From Bradyrhizobium sp. dw_411 (GTDB lineage Bacteria > Pseudomonadota > Alphaproteobacteria > Rhizobiales > Xanthobacteraceae): a stretch of 64,000 nucleotides of DNA. Every line of letters starts with the position of its first letter. Within the stretch, counting starts at the first letter, position 1. The stretch lies in assembly GCF_018449695.1 (NCBI RefSeq), contig NZ_JAAVUY010000014.1:62001-126000 (forward strand). The letters are read 5' to 3'. A program made the position numbers and the translations under genes. Below the pieces are notes generated by a model. The model saw only the letters and a list, made by a program, of their open reading frames with translations. It was not told the origin of the DNA and did no database searches. Shown piece after piece: positions 10,565 to 19,555 of this stretch.

Positions 10565-11437
10565 GTGCCGTCTTCCAGTTACTGGGTCGATCTGCTTGGC
10601 GCGCAGGTTAAATTCGTCGGGTCGCGTTACCGCACACGGATCATCGAAGCCGGAAGCGGCCCACCGCTGTTGCTGCTGCACGGCACCGGTGGACACGCGG
10701 AAAACTACATCCGCAATATCATGCCGTTCGCACGGCATTTTCGCACCATCGCCATGGATTTCCTTTGGCACGGCGCCTCCGACACCGGACATTTCGATCC
10801 CGAATTAATGCCGCCCCTGCTCGATCAAATTCAGGACGTGCTGGATTCTCTCTCGATCGACCGGACACACGTCGAAGGGCAGTCGCTCGGAGGATGGGTA
10901 GCAGCTCTTCTGGCGATGCGTCATCGCGATCGCGTGGAAAAACTGATCCTCACGACCGCCATGGGATACACGCCGGATGCCGGCACCCTGCCGGAATGGA
11001 CTCCGCCTGACTTTGACAGACTGCGCGAGAGTTCACTCGATTGCTTGAGAAATCCGACGTTTGAGAGCGTGCGGGCACGCATTGCGCGCATCGTTCACGA
11101 TCCCGCAGTACTCACCGATGAAGCCGTCGCGGTTCGTCACAGCTTCTATAACGACCCGGCGCTCAACCGCGCGCAACAAATGGTCATCACGAATTACCTT
11201 GGCGGCTCCGCACCGCAACGGCATGCCCTGACCGACGACAATTTGCAGACTATCGACGTGCCATGTCTGGTCTATTGGGGCGAGCACAATCTTACGCCTC
11301 CCGCGCTCGGGCGCCGGCTGGCGTCGCGTATCCCCTCCGCGCAATTCCATTGCGCCGCGAACACAGGGCACTGGGCGCAATTCGAGAATTTCGAAGAGCA
11401 CAATCGCGTCGTTCTTGAATTCCTCAACCAAGCTTAG
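10565..11437 (+). CDS. Alpha/beta-fold hydrolase
   Basis: A 290-residue alpha/beta hydrolase without a signal peptide, beginning with GTG. The oxyanion-hole segment is LLLLHGTGGHAENY, the nucleophile elbow is EGQSLGGW (G-x-S-x-G), and the catalytic His is in ANTGHWAQFE near the C-terminus. An Asp in the VYWGEHN region would be usual for such a triad, but here the position carries Glu or Asn, so the acid residue must be found elsewhere. The family includes meta-cleavage product hydrolases and esterases. It is the first gene of a likely operon with an ABC-type binding protein (23-base gap) and permease, suggesting hydrolysis of the imported compound. Substrate unknown. Confidence 0.85.
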   Translation: MPSSSYWVDLLGAQVKFVGSRYRTRIIEAGSGPPLLLLHGTGGHAENYIRNIMPFARHFRTIAMDFLWHGASDTGHFDPELMPPLLDQIQDVLDSLSIDRTHVEGQSLGGWVAALLAMRHRDRVEKLILTTAMGYTPDAGTLPEWTPPDFDRLRESSLDCLRNPTFESVRARIARIVHDPAVLTDEAVAVRHSFYNDPALNRAQQMVITNYLGGSAPQRHALTDDNLQTIDVPCLVYWGEHNLTPPALGRRLASRIPSAQFHCAANTGHWAQFENFEEHNRVVLEFLNQA

Positions 11438-11460
11438 ACAGACAGCCATAAGGGAAATCC

Positions 11461-12447
11461 ATGTCTTACCGTTCTGCGCACAAACTTACGCTGGCTGGCG
11501 CGCTCGTTGCCCTGCTGGCGGCGACACAAGCGAAGGCCGCCGATCAAGTAAAGGTCGGCGTTTTTCCGGTCTCTTCAGCGCTGCCGTTTTTTGTCGCGGT
11601 TGAACGCGGATATTTTGCGGAACAAGGCATCGAGCCTGTCGCGACGCGCATGGCTTCGGGCACCCTGATCATTCAGAGCTTTCTCTCGGGCGATCTCGAA
11701 ACTGCCGCCGCGCTCGTCACCACCGAAGCCTTCAACGTCAACCTCGTCACGAAAAATACCATTCTTTATCTCTCGATCAATGGCCAGAACGAAGAGAACC
11801 GCCAGGAGACCTTCGTCATTCGCAAAGGAATCGACGCCAGTTCAATCAAGGATCTGAAGGGCAAAGCCGCGAAAATCATGTCCGCATCCGGCCCTGCGAA
11901 TGTGGCCTTTGCGAAAGCGGTGCTGAAAGCGAACGGCATGGAGGAAGGCAAGGATTACTCCATGACCGACCTGCCCGTGAACCTACACGTCAGCGCGATG
12001 ACGGCAGGCACGTTCGATGCCGGCTATACGCTCGAACCGGCGGGCACCATGCTAAAGGCGAACGGCGGGGCCACCGAACTGGAAGGTGGCGTCGTCGCCA
12101 CCTACATCCTGGGCCGCAAGGACGCGCTGGCGTTTGCGGCGGGCTCAGCGGTCACGACCAAATTCGTCAAAGAGAGGCCGGACGTTGCACGCCGCTACGC
12201 CATTGCGATGCGCAAGGCGATCGAGACGATCAACAAAGATCCAAGCGCTCGCGAGTCCCTCAAGGTCAATACGTCGGTGCCGCCGGAATTGGTCATGCAG
12301 GTCGGGGTGCCAAAGTTCGTGATGGTCGATCAGGCCACCGCACAGAACAAGGCTGACTTCCAGAAGTACATGGACTTCGCGACAGCACAGGGTGTCGTCA
12401 AAGGGCAAATCGACGTCACGCAATATCTGGTGACGCTCGACAAATAG
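11461..12447 (+). CDS. NMT1/Ssu-type ABC transporter substrate-binding protein
   Basis: A 328-residue periplasmic binding protein. A signal peptide (LTLAGALVALLAATQAKA) ends near residue 27. The mature start KVGVFPVSSALPFFVAVERGYFAEQGIEPV is typical of the SsuA/TauA/NMT1 (nitrate, sulfonate, thiamine-precursor) fold. The Shine-Dalgarno AAGGGAAA sits just upstream of the ATG. A matching permease follows 13 bases later. No ATPase follows, which is unusual for this transporter type. The ligand cannot be told from sequence; the neighbouring hydrolase and the AllA-like gene hint at an ester, amide or ureide compound. Confidence 0.88.
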   Translation: MSYRSAHKLTLAGALVALLAATQAKAADQVKVGVFPVSSALPFFVAVERGYFAEQGIEPVATRMASGTLIIQSFLSGDLETAAALVTTEAFNVNLVTKNTILYLSINGQNEENRQETFVIRKGIDASSIKDLKGKAAKIMSASGPANVAFAKAVLKANGMEEGKDYSMTDLPVNLHVSAMTAGTFDAGYTLEPAGTMLKANGGATELEGGVVATYILGRKDALAFAAGSAVTTKFVKERPDVARRYAIAMRKAIETINKDPSARESLKVNTSVPPELVMQVGVPKFVMVDQATAQNKADFQKYMDFATAQGVVKGQIDVTQYLVTLDK

Positions 12448-12460
12448 GCATTCTCACAAC

Positions 12461-13225
12461 ATGAACCCAAAGCGTTTTTTGCGCGCCGTGCGTCCATTGC
12501 TCGGCGTGATTGCCCTGATCGGCGCCTGGTGGGGATTGGCCGCCGCGCAGCTATTCGACCCGGTTCTGCTACCCACGCCGGCAAAGGCGTTTTTTGCCCT
12601 GCTCGACGCCTTTGCCAACCACACCCTGCTCTACGACTTCGAAATAACGATCTGGCGTACGACGGTGGCACTCGCGATCGGGTGCCTGATCGCCATTCCG
12701 CTCGGCATTATCCTGGGTTCGAGCGAGGATATCTATCGTTCGCTGGAATTCGTGATCGACTTTTTCCGATCGACGCCTACTTCGGCGATGTTCCCGCTGT
12801 TTCTGGTGCTTTTCGGGGTAGGCGACAAAACCAAGATCGCGATAGCTGCATTTGGTGCAAGTCTCGTCATACTTTTCAATGTCGCCTATGGCGTCATCAA
12901 TTCGCGAAAAACGCGCGTACTTGCCGCGCGGGTGATGGGTGCGTCGAAGACGCGGGTGCTGTTCGACGTATATTTGTGGGAAGCGCTTCCGCAGATCTTC
13001 GTCGGAATGCGCAATGGTGTGTCAGTTTCTCTTGTTATTGTCATCGTCGCGGAGATGTTTATCGGCTCAAGCGATGGTCTCGGCCGGAGCCTGATCGATT
13101 CGCAAATGAGTTTCGATATGCCCACGATGTACGCGACGATCTTCGTCGCGGGCGCGCTCGGTTATACCTTGAACTGGATGTTTCTCTCGGTCGAGCGGAA
13201 GTTCGTGCACTGGGGTGGCAAATAG
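12461..13225 (+). CDS. ABC transporter permease, SsuC/TauC type
   Basis: A 254-residue inner-membrane permease with about six hydrophobic segments (for example LLGVIALIGAWWGLAAAQLF, TVALAIGCLIAIPLGIIL and VSLVIVIVAEMFIG). The cytoplasmic coupling loop ARVMGASKTRVLFDVYLWEALPQIFVGMRNG is the EAA-type motif that contacts the ATPase in binding-protein-dependent permeases. It lies 13 bases after its binding protein. The next gene is convergent and not an ATPase, so the transporter must borrow an ATP-binding subunit encoded elsewhere. Confidence 0.9.
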   Translation: MNPKRFLRAVRPLLGVIALIGAWWGLAAAQLFDPVLLPTPAKAFFALLDAFANHTLLYDFEITIWRTTVALAIGCLIAIPLGIILGSSEDIYRSLEFVIDFFRSTPTSAMFPLFLVLFGVGDKTKIAIAAFGASLVILFNVAYGVINSRKTRVLAARVMGASKTRVLFDVYLWEALPQIFVGMRNGVSVSLVIVIVAEMFIGSSDGLGRSLIDSQMSFDMPTMYATIFVAGALGYTLNWMFLSVERKFVHWGGK

Positions 13226-13237
13226 ACCGACCGGCCG

Positions 13238-13753
13238 TCAGGAAGCCATCTCGATTTCCGTCGGCAGGTCGGCGGTGTCAAAGTCCTTTTTATTCGTGTC
13301 CAGATTTTCCAGATTGAAGAACAGGCACTCGTCGTGCGTAAAGTGCGGACCGGCGTGCCAGGTGCCGACATGAAGTTTGATCACGCAGTCTCCGGGAATA
13401 AGAAAGGCGGCAATGCGATCAAACTCGGGCTTCACGCCATCGGCAAAGTCGTTTGGCGGCGCAACACCGACCAGCCACTCTTTTCCCTGCAGTGAGCCAA
13501 GGCACTGGCTGGTGCGGCGGTGCCGGGCCATGCTCTTGAATACGACCCCGCGTTTCTCGAGATGCATGATCCACAATCTGGGAGTGCCGTTGGTAAGCAC
13601 CAGCTTGGGTTCTTCCGGGCTCGTCTCCGGATCGTAAGGATTATTCGAAAACTGCCCGGCGGACCGGCGGCCCCTGATGATTTCCCCGAATGGCGCAAAA
13701 GCCGCCGTTTCCAGCCGCTGAATCGGGATTTGAAATGTCGGACGAACATTCAT
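13238..13753 (-). CDS. Ureidoglycolate lyase (AllA)-like cupin protein
   Basis: A 171-residue protein resembling the AllA/ureidoglycolate hydrolase family, a cupin-type enzyme that releases urea from ureidoglycolate in purine-ring breakdown. Recognisable parts are FAPFGEIIRGR near the start and the cupin-like GDCVIKLHVGTWHAGPHF near residues 125-142, with several His that could hold the active-site metal or substrate. I chose the ATG at 13753 because GGAG precedes it by about 9 bases. A longer in-frame extension to 13849 looks non-coding. It converges on the Ssu-type permease. Assignment to the exact reaction is uncertain. Confidence 0.6.
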   Translation of the reverse strand: MNVRPTFQIPIQRLETAAFAPFGEIIRGRRSAGQFSNNPYDPETSPEEPKLVLTNGTPRLWIMHLEKRGVVFKSMARHRRTSQCLGSLQGKEWLVGVAPPNDFADGVKPEFDRIAAFLIPGDCVIKLHVGTWHAGPHFTHDECLFFNLENLDTNKKDFDTADLPTEIEMAS

Positions 13754-14055
13754 AACGGTTTTCTCCACCCTGTTATTTTCGGCGAGGTAGCTTCCCGAGG
13801 CCAAGCAACATTGGGGCCAACCTATCGACCACGCGCACGGCCGCTCCATGACGTGTCGCTCCGCCGATGACAGCCCTCCTCAATCCGCACGGCGGAAAGT
13901 TCGTCTTTAGTCAGATACCGGCGGACTTGCGGGTTTCGGAACCTTGGCCCACAATCACATCCAACAAGGGGCCACGGGGCGCTGAAATCCAGCCATTCCA
14001 GCGTCCGCCCGCCTCCGAAAACGCTAAAAAACGCAAAAATCCAGGGAGAAATGAC
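13754..14055. other. Divergent intergenic region ahead of liv operon 1
   Basis: About 300 bases that must carry the promoters of the AllA-like gene and of the first branched-chain-type ABC operon. I see no clear operator palindrome. A good Shine-Dalgarno (AGGGAGAAATGAC) ends directly before the operon's first ATG. Confidence 0.5.
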
Positions 14056-15309
14056 ATGCGCAAACTCATGACGGCGGCGGCCTTTGCGTTGCCGATATTC
14101 GGCGCGCTGGCGATGTCCGGCGGCGCGGCGACGGCGCAGGAAACGCTCAAGATCGGCTACATCGACCCGTTGTCGGGCGGCGGCGCCAGCGTCGGCGAAG
14201 TCGGCCTCAAGACCTTCCAGTTTCTTGCCGACGAGCTGAACGCCAAGGGCGGCATTCAGGGCAAGAAAGTCGAGATCGTTCCGCTCGATAACAAGACCAA
14301 TCCGCAGGAAAGCCTGATCCAGGCACAAAAAGCCATCGACGCCGGTGTTCGCTACATCACCCAGGGCAACGGCTCGGCGGTCGCCGGCGCATTGTCCGAC
14401 TTCGTCACCAAATACAACGAACGCAACCCCGGCAAGGAAGTGCTGTTCTTCAATTACGCCGCGGTCGACCCGGTTCTGACCAACGACAAATGCAGCTTCT
14501 GGCATTTCCGCTGGGATGCCAATTCCGACATCAAGATGGAAGCACTCACCAACTACATGAAGACCGCGCCGGCGATCAAAAACGTCTATCTGATCAATCA
14601 GGATTATTCGTTCGGCCAATCGGTCCGAACCACCGCGCGGGCCATGCTGGCGGCCAAACGGCCGGACATCAAGATTGTCGGCGACGAGCTGCATCCGCTG
14701 CTCAAGATCACAGACTTTGCGCCGTATGTCGCCAAGATCAAGGCATCGGGCGCCGATACCGTCGTGACCGGAAACTGGGGCCAGGACTTTGCGCTGCTGT
14801 TGAAGGCGGCGGCGGACGCTGGCCTGAAGGTGGGCTGGTACACGTATTACGCCGGCGGCACCGGCGGGCCGACCGCGGTCAAGCAGGCCAACCTCAATCA
14901 CCAGGTGTTCGCTGTCGGCGAAGGCATCCCGAACGTCGATGTTCCCGGAGCGCAAGCAGTTGAAAAGGCGCTCCGCGCCAAATACGACTTCAGCCTGTTC
15001 TACCCGCGCGCCGTCAACGAAATGCGCATGCTGGCCGCCGCGGCCGACAAGGCCAAGTCGATCGACCCGGTCAAGGTCGCATTCGCGCTCGAAGGCATGG
15101 AGTTCGATGTGTTGCACGGCGGCAAGGGCGTCATGCGCAAGGACGATCACCAGTTCTTCCAGCCGATTTATATCGCCTCGTTCGGCGAGCGCACCGAAAA
15201 GGAGCCATTCGACGAGGAAAAGACCGGCTGGGGCTGGAAGCTGGTGGCGAGGATCGACACACCAGCGACTATGCTTCCGACCACCTGCAAGATGGAACGG
15301 CCGAACTGA
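14056..15309 (+). CDS. livK: Branched-chain amino acid-type ABC transporter substrate-binding protein
   Basis: A 417-residue periplasmic binding protein of the LivK/AmiC (peripla_BP_6) family. A signal peptide (LMTAAAFALPIFGALAMSGGAATAQE) is followed by LKIGYIDPLSGGGASVGEVG, the usual ligand-lobe start. The Shine-Dalgarno AGGGAGA lies just upstream of the ATG, which decides this start over a 63-codon upstream extension. It heads a five-gene operon (K-H-M-G-F). LivK-type proteins bind amino acids, but many in this genus bind aromatic acids, urea or amides, so the ligand is open. Confidence 0.93.
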   Translation: MRKLMTAAAFALPIFGALAMSGGAATAQETLKIGYIDPLSGGGASVGEVGLKTFQFLADELNAKGGIQGKKVEIVPLDNKTNPQESLIQAQKAIDAGVRYITQGNGSAVAGALSDFVTKYNERNPGKEVLFFNYAAVDPVLTNDKCSFWHFRWDANSDIKMEALTNYMKTAPAIKNVYLINQDYSFGQSVRTTARAMLAAKRPDIKIVGDELHPLLKITDFAPYVAKIKASGADTVVTGNWGQDFALLLKAAADAGLKVGWYTYYAGGTGGPTAVKQANLNHQVFAVGEGIPNVDVPGAQAVEKALRAKYDFSLFYPRAVNEMRMLAAAADKAKSIDPVKVAFALEGMEFDVLHGGKGVMRKDDHQFFQPIYIASFGERTEKEPFDEEKTGWGWKLVARIDTPATMLPTTCKMERPN

Positions 15310-15384
15310 CCGTTCGCGCGCGTAAAACATCCGTCCCGAACCATCATCGGGACGGATGCATCCCGGTGTCCCAGGCGGTGCCTC

Positions 15385-16332
15385 GTGCTTGAACTGATCG
15401 TCATATCCACGCTCAACGGCATCCTGTTCGGGATGCTGCTGTTCCTGATGGCGAGCGGCCTCACCGTGATCTTCAGCATGCTGGGCGTGCTCAACTTCGC
15501 CCATGCGAGCTTTTACATGCTCGGCGCGTTCTTTGGATTCCAGATCAGCCGCTGGCTCGGCTTCTGGCCCGCGCTGGTGATTGCGCCCTTGCTGGCCGGC
15601 GCGATCGGCGCCGGCGTCGAGCGCTTCGGCCTGCGCCGCGTGCACAAGAACGGCCATGTCGCGGAATTGCTGTTCACATTTGGCCTGGCTTTCGTGATCG
15701 AAGAAGTCGTCCAGATCATCTGGGGCAAGAGCCCGGTCGATTTCCGCGTGCCGCCGCTGCTGGATTTTCCGGCGTTCACGATCTTCTCCACCAACTATCC
15801 CGCCTACAAGATGTTCATGCTGCTGGTGTCGATCGTGATCTTCGCAGGCCTCCTGATCGTATTGAAGAAGACGCGCATCGGCCTGATCGTGCAGGCCGCA
15901 CTGACCCATCCGCACATGGTCGGCCATCTCGGTCATAATGTGGGACGCATCTTCATGCTGGTGTTCGGCGTCGGCACTGCGTTGGCGGCAGTCGCCGGCG
16001 TGATCGCCGGACCGGCACTGGTGACGCAATCGAACATGGCCGGATTGCTCGGCCCGATCCTGTTCGTGGTCGTCGTGGTCGGCGGACTGGGCTCGCTGCC
16101 GGGCGCCTTCGTCGCCTCGTTGTTGATCGGGCTGGTTCAGACCTTTGCGGTTTCGATGAACGGCTCGCTGGCCGGTGCGTTCGGTCCGCTTAGCCCCGAC
16201 TACGCCTCGACCTGGCTCTCCGATATCTGGGGTGTCACCATCGCGCAGATCGCGCCGATCATGCCCTATCTGCTGCTGGTGCTGATCCTGATCTTCCGCC
16301 CGATGGGCCTGCTCGGGACCCGCGATACATGA
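15385..16332 (+). CDS. livH: Branched-chain-type ABC permease LivH
   Basis: A 315-residue inner-membrane permease starting with GTG. The N-terminal segment ISTLNGILFGMLLFLMASGLTVIFSMLGVLNFAHASFYMLGAFFG is the LivH hallmark (GL..IFG...NFAHG-like). About eight hydrophobic segments follow. The coupling segment near AGVIAGPALVTQ is typical. Its stop overlaps the next gene by 4 bases (ATGA), showing translational coupling to livM. Confidence 0.95.
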   Translation: MLELIVISTLNGILFGMLLFLMASGLTVIFSMLGVLNFAHASFYMLGAFFGFQISRWLGFWPALVIAPLLAGAIGAGVERFGLRRVHKNGHVAELLFTFGLAFVIEEVVQIIWGKSPVDFRVPPLLDFPAFTIFSTNYPAYKMFMLLVSIVIFAGLLIVLKKTRIGLIVQAALTHPHMVGHLGHNVGRIFMLVFGVGTALAAVAGVIAGPALVTQSNMAGLLGPILFVVVVVGGLGSLPGAFVASLLIGLVQTFAVSMNGSLAGAFGPLSPDYASTWLSDIWGVTIAQIAPIMPYLLLVLILIFRPMGLLGTRDT

Positions 16333-17630
16333 GCGAGATCGCTTCACACGTGGCGCCTCCGCTGCCGGCCGCAGCCGACAAGTTCAAATTCTATGGCCTG
16401 TGGGCGGGGGCCGCGGCAGCGCTTCTGCTGCTGCCGCAGATCTTCACCTCGGGCGGTTCGCTGACCACCTTCAGCCTGATCGGCATCTCCATCATCTTCT
16501 CGCTGTCCTACAATATCCTGCTCGGGCAGACGGGCATGCTGTCGTTCGGCCATGCAGTATATTACGGGCTCGGCGGCTTCCTCGCGATCCACGCTATCAA
16601 CATCATCACCGCCAATAAACTGCCGATTCCACTGCCACTCGTTCCATTGATCGGCGGGTTGACCGGGCTTTTCTTCGCCGCCCTGCTCGGCTGGGTCTCG
16701 ACCAAGCGTTCGGGCACCGCGTTCGCGATGATTTCGCTGGGGGTGGCCGAGTTGATCGCTTCGTCCGCGCTGATCCTGCGGACTTTTTTCGGCGGCGAAG
16801 CTGGCATCTCCGCCAATCGCACCAAATTGCTGCGGTTGTTCGGCTGGAGTTTCGGGCCGCAAATCCAGATCTATTATCTGGTCGCGGCATGGACGCTGAT
16901 CGCAGTGATCGCGATGTATGCGCTGACCCGCACGCCGCTCGGGCGGATGTGCAACGCAGTTCGCGACAATCCCGAGCGGGTGCAGTTCGTCGGCTACAAT
17001 CCCCACACCGTCCGTTATCTGGCGTTTTGTTTTTCCGGATTCTTTGCCGGAATCGCGGGCGCGCTCGCGGCGATCAATTTCGAAATCGCCAACTCGGCCT
17101 ATCTCGGCGCGGTGCAATCAGGAACCGTATTGTTCGCGACCTATATCGGCGGCGTCGGATTTTTCATCGGCCCGATCGTTGGCGCGATCTTCGTGACATT
17201 CCTTTCGCTCGGCCTCAGCGACCTGACGCCGGTGTGGCAGCTCTATTTCGGGCTGATCTTCATCGCCGTGGTGGTGTTCGCACCGGGCGGCATCACCGGC
17301 CTTCTGATGATGCATCGCCCGCTCCTCAAGGCCGGCACGCTGACGCAAATGCTGCCGAGCTATCTGATGGCGCTGGTGCCGACGCTGGCGATGATCGTTG
17401 GCCTGATCCTGTCGATCGAAACCATCGTGCATTACACCGTCAACCCCGGCGACGATTCCCACATCAAGGCATTCGGCGTCAGCTTCGATGCGGCCAGCCC
17501 GACGATCTGGGCGATGGCGGCCATTTTGCTGATCGGCGGATTTGGGGTGGCGCGTAAGACCTGGACCTGGGTCGGCCATGCCTGGGACGGCGCCACCAGC
17601 GTGGCGCGCGAAAAAGGAATTGCCGCATGA
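16329..17630 (+). CDS. livM: Branched-chain-type ABC permease LivM with C-terminal extension
   Basis: A 433-residue permease. The LivM hallmarks are FSLIGISIIFSLSYNILLGQTGMLSFGHAVYYGLGGF and the coupling loop RTPLGRMCNAVRDNPERVQFVGYNPHTVRYLAF. Ordinary LivM proteins end soon after the GGITGLL segment (about residue 330). This one continues roughly 100 residues, with two further hydrophobic stretches (YLMALVPTLAMIVGLILSIETIV and IWAMAAILLIGGFGVA). It overlaps livH and livG by 4 bases each. Confidence 0.93.
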   Translation: MSEIASHVAPPLPAAADKFKFYGLWAGAAAALLLLPQIFTSGGSLTTFSLIGISIIFSLSYNILLGQTGMLSFGHAVYYGLGGFLAIHAINIITANKLPIPLPLVPLIGGLTGLFFAALLGWVSTKRSGTAFAMISLGVAELIASSALILRTFFGGEAGISANRTKLLRLFGWSFGPQIQIYYLVAAWTLIAVIAMYALTRTPLGRMCNAVRDNPERVQFVGYNPHTVRYLAFCFSGFFAGIAGALAAINFEIANSAYLGAVQSGTVLFATYIGGVGFFIGPIVGAIFVTFLSLGLSDLTPVWQLYFGLIFIAVVVFAPGGITGLLMMHRPLLKAGTLTQMLPSYLMALVPTLAMIVGLILSIETIVHYTVNPGDDSHIKAFGVSFDAASPTIWAMAAILLIGGFGVARKTWTWVGHAWDGATSVAREKGIAA

Positions 17631-18376
17631 GCGCCGCCATCGAACTCTGCGGGGTCGAGAAAAGATTTGGCGAGATCGCCATTATCCGCAACATCAATCT
17701 GAGCGTCGCCCAGGGCGAGCGTCACGCGCTGATCGGCCCGAACGGCGCCGGCAAATCGACCACTTTCAACCTGATCAGCGGCTACATGGCGCCGTCTTCG
17801 GGCAGCGTGTTGATGCGCGGCGAGAAAATTTCCGGCCTGCCGCCCTACCAGATCAACCGCCGCGGCCTGTCGCGCAGCTTTCAGGTTACCAACGTATTCG
17901 CCAATATGAGCGTGTGGGAAAACCTGCGCTGTGCGGTGCTGTGGTCGAGCGGCCAGCGCTACGCGTTCTGGAAGAATATCGACAGACTGCCTGAGGTGCG
18001 CGAGCGCACCGCGCAAATACTCGAGGACATCAACCTGACGGCGCGGCGCGACGTCCCCGCGGGCCTTCTGACCTATGCCGAACAGCGCGCGCTGGAAATC
18101 GGCATCACGGTCGCCGGCGGCGCCGATGTCATCCTGCTGGATGAGCCGACCGCCGGCATGAGCCATGCCGAAACCGAGCGCGCGGTCGCGCTGATCCGCC
18201 GCCTGACCGAGGGCCGCACACTGTTGATCGTCGAACACGACATGAGCGTGGTGTTCGGCCTCGCCGACCGGATTTCCGTCCTGGTCTACGGCCAGATCAT
18301 CGCCTCGGGAACGCCGGAGGAAATTCGCGGCAATCCGAAAGTGCGCGAGGCTTATCTCGGCGAGGAGGCGGCGTGA
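17627..18376 (+). CDS. livG: Branched-chain-type ABC ATPase LivG
   Basis: A 249-residue cytoplasmic ATP-binding subunit. Walker A is GPNGAGKST (about residues 39-47), the signature region is LTYAEQRALEIGI (a usual LivG variant of LSGGQ), Walker B is VILLDEPTAGMS, and the switch His is in LLIVEHDMSVV. The C-terminal NPKVREAYLGEEAA is typical. It overlaps both livM and livF by 4 bases, so subunit stoichiometry is probably set by coupled translation. Confidence 0.95.
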   Translation: MSAAIELCGVEKRFGEIAIIRNINLSVAQGERHALIGPNGAGKSTTFNLISGYMAPSSGSVLMRGEKISGLPPYQINRRGLSRSFQVTNVFANMSVWENLRCAVLWSSGQRYAFWKNIDRLPEVRERTAQILEDINLTARRDVPAGLLTYAEQRALEIGITVAGGADVILLDEPTAGMSHAETERAVALIRRLTEGRTLLIVEHDMSVVFGLADRISVLVYGQIIASGTPEEIRGNPKVREAYLGEEAA

Positions 18377-19071
18377 TGCTGGAAGTCGCCGACCTGCACG
18401 CCTATTACGGCAAGAGCCATATCCTGCAGGGCGTCGATATGCATATCGACAAGGGCGAGGTCGTCAGCCTGCTCGGCCGCAACGGCGTCGGACGCTCCAC
18501 CGCAGTGAAAGCGATCATGGGCGAGGTGCCCCCTCAAGGCTCGATCAAGTTCAAGGGCAGCGACATTGCGGGACTGCCGAGCTACCGGATCGCGCGTCTG
18601 GGCCTCGGCTATGTGCCGGAGCATCGCGATATCTTTCCCAGCCTGACGGTGCGGCAAAACCTGATGCTCGGCATCAAGGACACCAGGCGAACCGGCCAGT
18701 GGCAGCTTGAGGACATGCTCACGATGTTTCCCAACCTCGCCGCGCGCGCCGACACGGCGGCCGGCGTGCTGTCGGGCGGCGAGAAGCAGATGCTGACGAT
18801 CTGCCGCACGTTAATGGGCGATCCCGAACTGATCATGATCGACGAGCCCACCGAGGGGCTGGCGCCTTTGATCGTGCAGCAGGTCGGCGACCTGATCGCC
18901 GAAATCGCCCGGCGCGGCGTCGCGATCCTGCTGGTCGAACAGAAGCTCTCGATCGCGATGCGAATCTCGCACCGCGTCTACGTGATGGGCCACGGCCGCA
19001 TCGTGTTCGAGGGCACGCCCGCGCAACTGCGGGAAAACGCCGCCGTCCGCAAGGAATGGCTGGAAGTGTGA
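18373..19071 (+). CDS. livF: Branched-chain-type ABC ATPase LivF with Arg in Walker A
   Basis: A 232-residue ATP-binding subunit and last gene of the operon. The signature VLSGGEKQMLTICRTLM, Walker B LIMIDEPTEGLAP, switch His region LLVEQKLSIAMRISHRVYVMGHG and C-terminal VRKEWLEV are intact. The Walker A loop reads GRNGVGRST (codons GGA CGC TCC), so the normally invariant Lys that contacts ATP phosphates is Arg. Such a change disables many ABC ATPases, but in a LivF/LivG heterodimer the partner site may carry activity. Confidence 0.93.
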   Translation: MMLEVADLHAYYGKSHILQGVDMHIDKGEVVSLLGRNGVGRSTAVKAIMGEVPPQGSIKFKGSDIAGLPSYRIARLGLGYVPEHRDIFPSLTVRQNLMLGIKDTRRTGQWQLEDMLTMFPNLAARADTAAGVLSGGEKQMLTICRTLMGDPELIMIDEPTEGLAPLIVQQVGDLIAEIARRGVAILLVEQKLSIAMRISHRVYVMGHGRIVFEGTPAQLRENAAVRKEWLEV

Positions 19072-19187
19072 AACCGAAACGTGAAAGCACCTGGCGCCAT
19101 CGCGCTCAACGCTGACCAGCGAAATTGACCGTGATGGCGAGGTTCAGATCGCATCCGGATTGCCGATCCATCTCGCCCGGTGAGAAT

Positions 19188-19514
19188 TCAGTTCAAGGCC
19201 GCCTTCGCATTACGAACGAACACGCTGTCGCCGTTCCGGCTGATTTCGATCGCACTTCCCTCGTGCGATGTCGAGAAGGCCACACTCTGCCCCGGTGCAA
19301 GAACCGACACGACACGGATCGGCATTCCCGCCGCACCCTGCGCGAGGGTCGTGACGACATGGAAGCCATCGCGCTCGACGGTGTAGTAGGCGACACCCGA
19401 GACCTCGCCGAGGTCGATGCTTTTGGCATCGATCGGACGCAGGCCGTCGGCGTGGACGGCCTGCAGAGAGGCCAAGGCGAAAGCTGCGGCAACAAACACG
19501 CTACGGATCGACAT
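19188..19514 (-). CDS. Small secreted protein of unknown function
   Basis: A 108-residue protein. Residues 1-22 (MSIRSVFVAAAFALASLQAVHA) form a clear signal peptide. The mature part is beta-rich (GVAYYTVERDGFHVVTTLAQG, MPIRVVSVLAPGQSVAFSTS, SAIEISRNGDSVFVRN), with no cysteines. I do not recognise a named family. It sits 41 bases downstream of the short-chain dehydrogenase stop on the same strand and could be in its transcript. Confidence 0.7.
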   Translation of the reverse strand: MSIRSVFVAAAFALASLQAVHADGLRPIDAKSIDLGEVSGVAYYTVERDGFHVVTTLAQGAAGMPIRVVSVLAPGQSVAFSTSHEGSAIEISRNGDSVFVRNAKAALN

Positions 19515-19555
19515 ATCGATCTCCCTTGGGTTGCGACATAAAATCTGAAAGCCAG

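Noticed and set aside
13822..16347. 841-codon minus-strand open frame antisense to liv operon 1
   Set aside because: It is a mirror frame produced by strong GC bias at third codon positions. It is His/Asp/Arg-rich with no domain, while the plus strand holds clear livK and livH genes.
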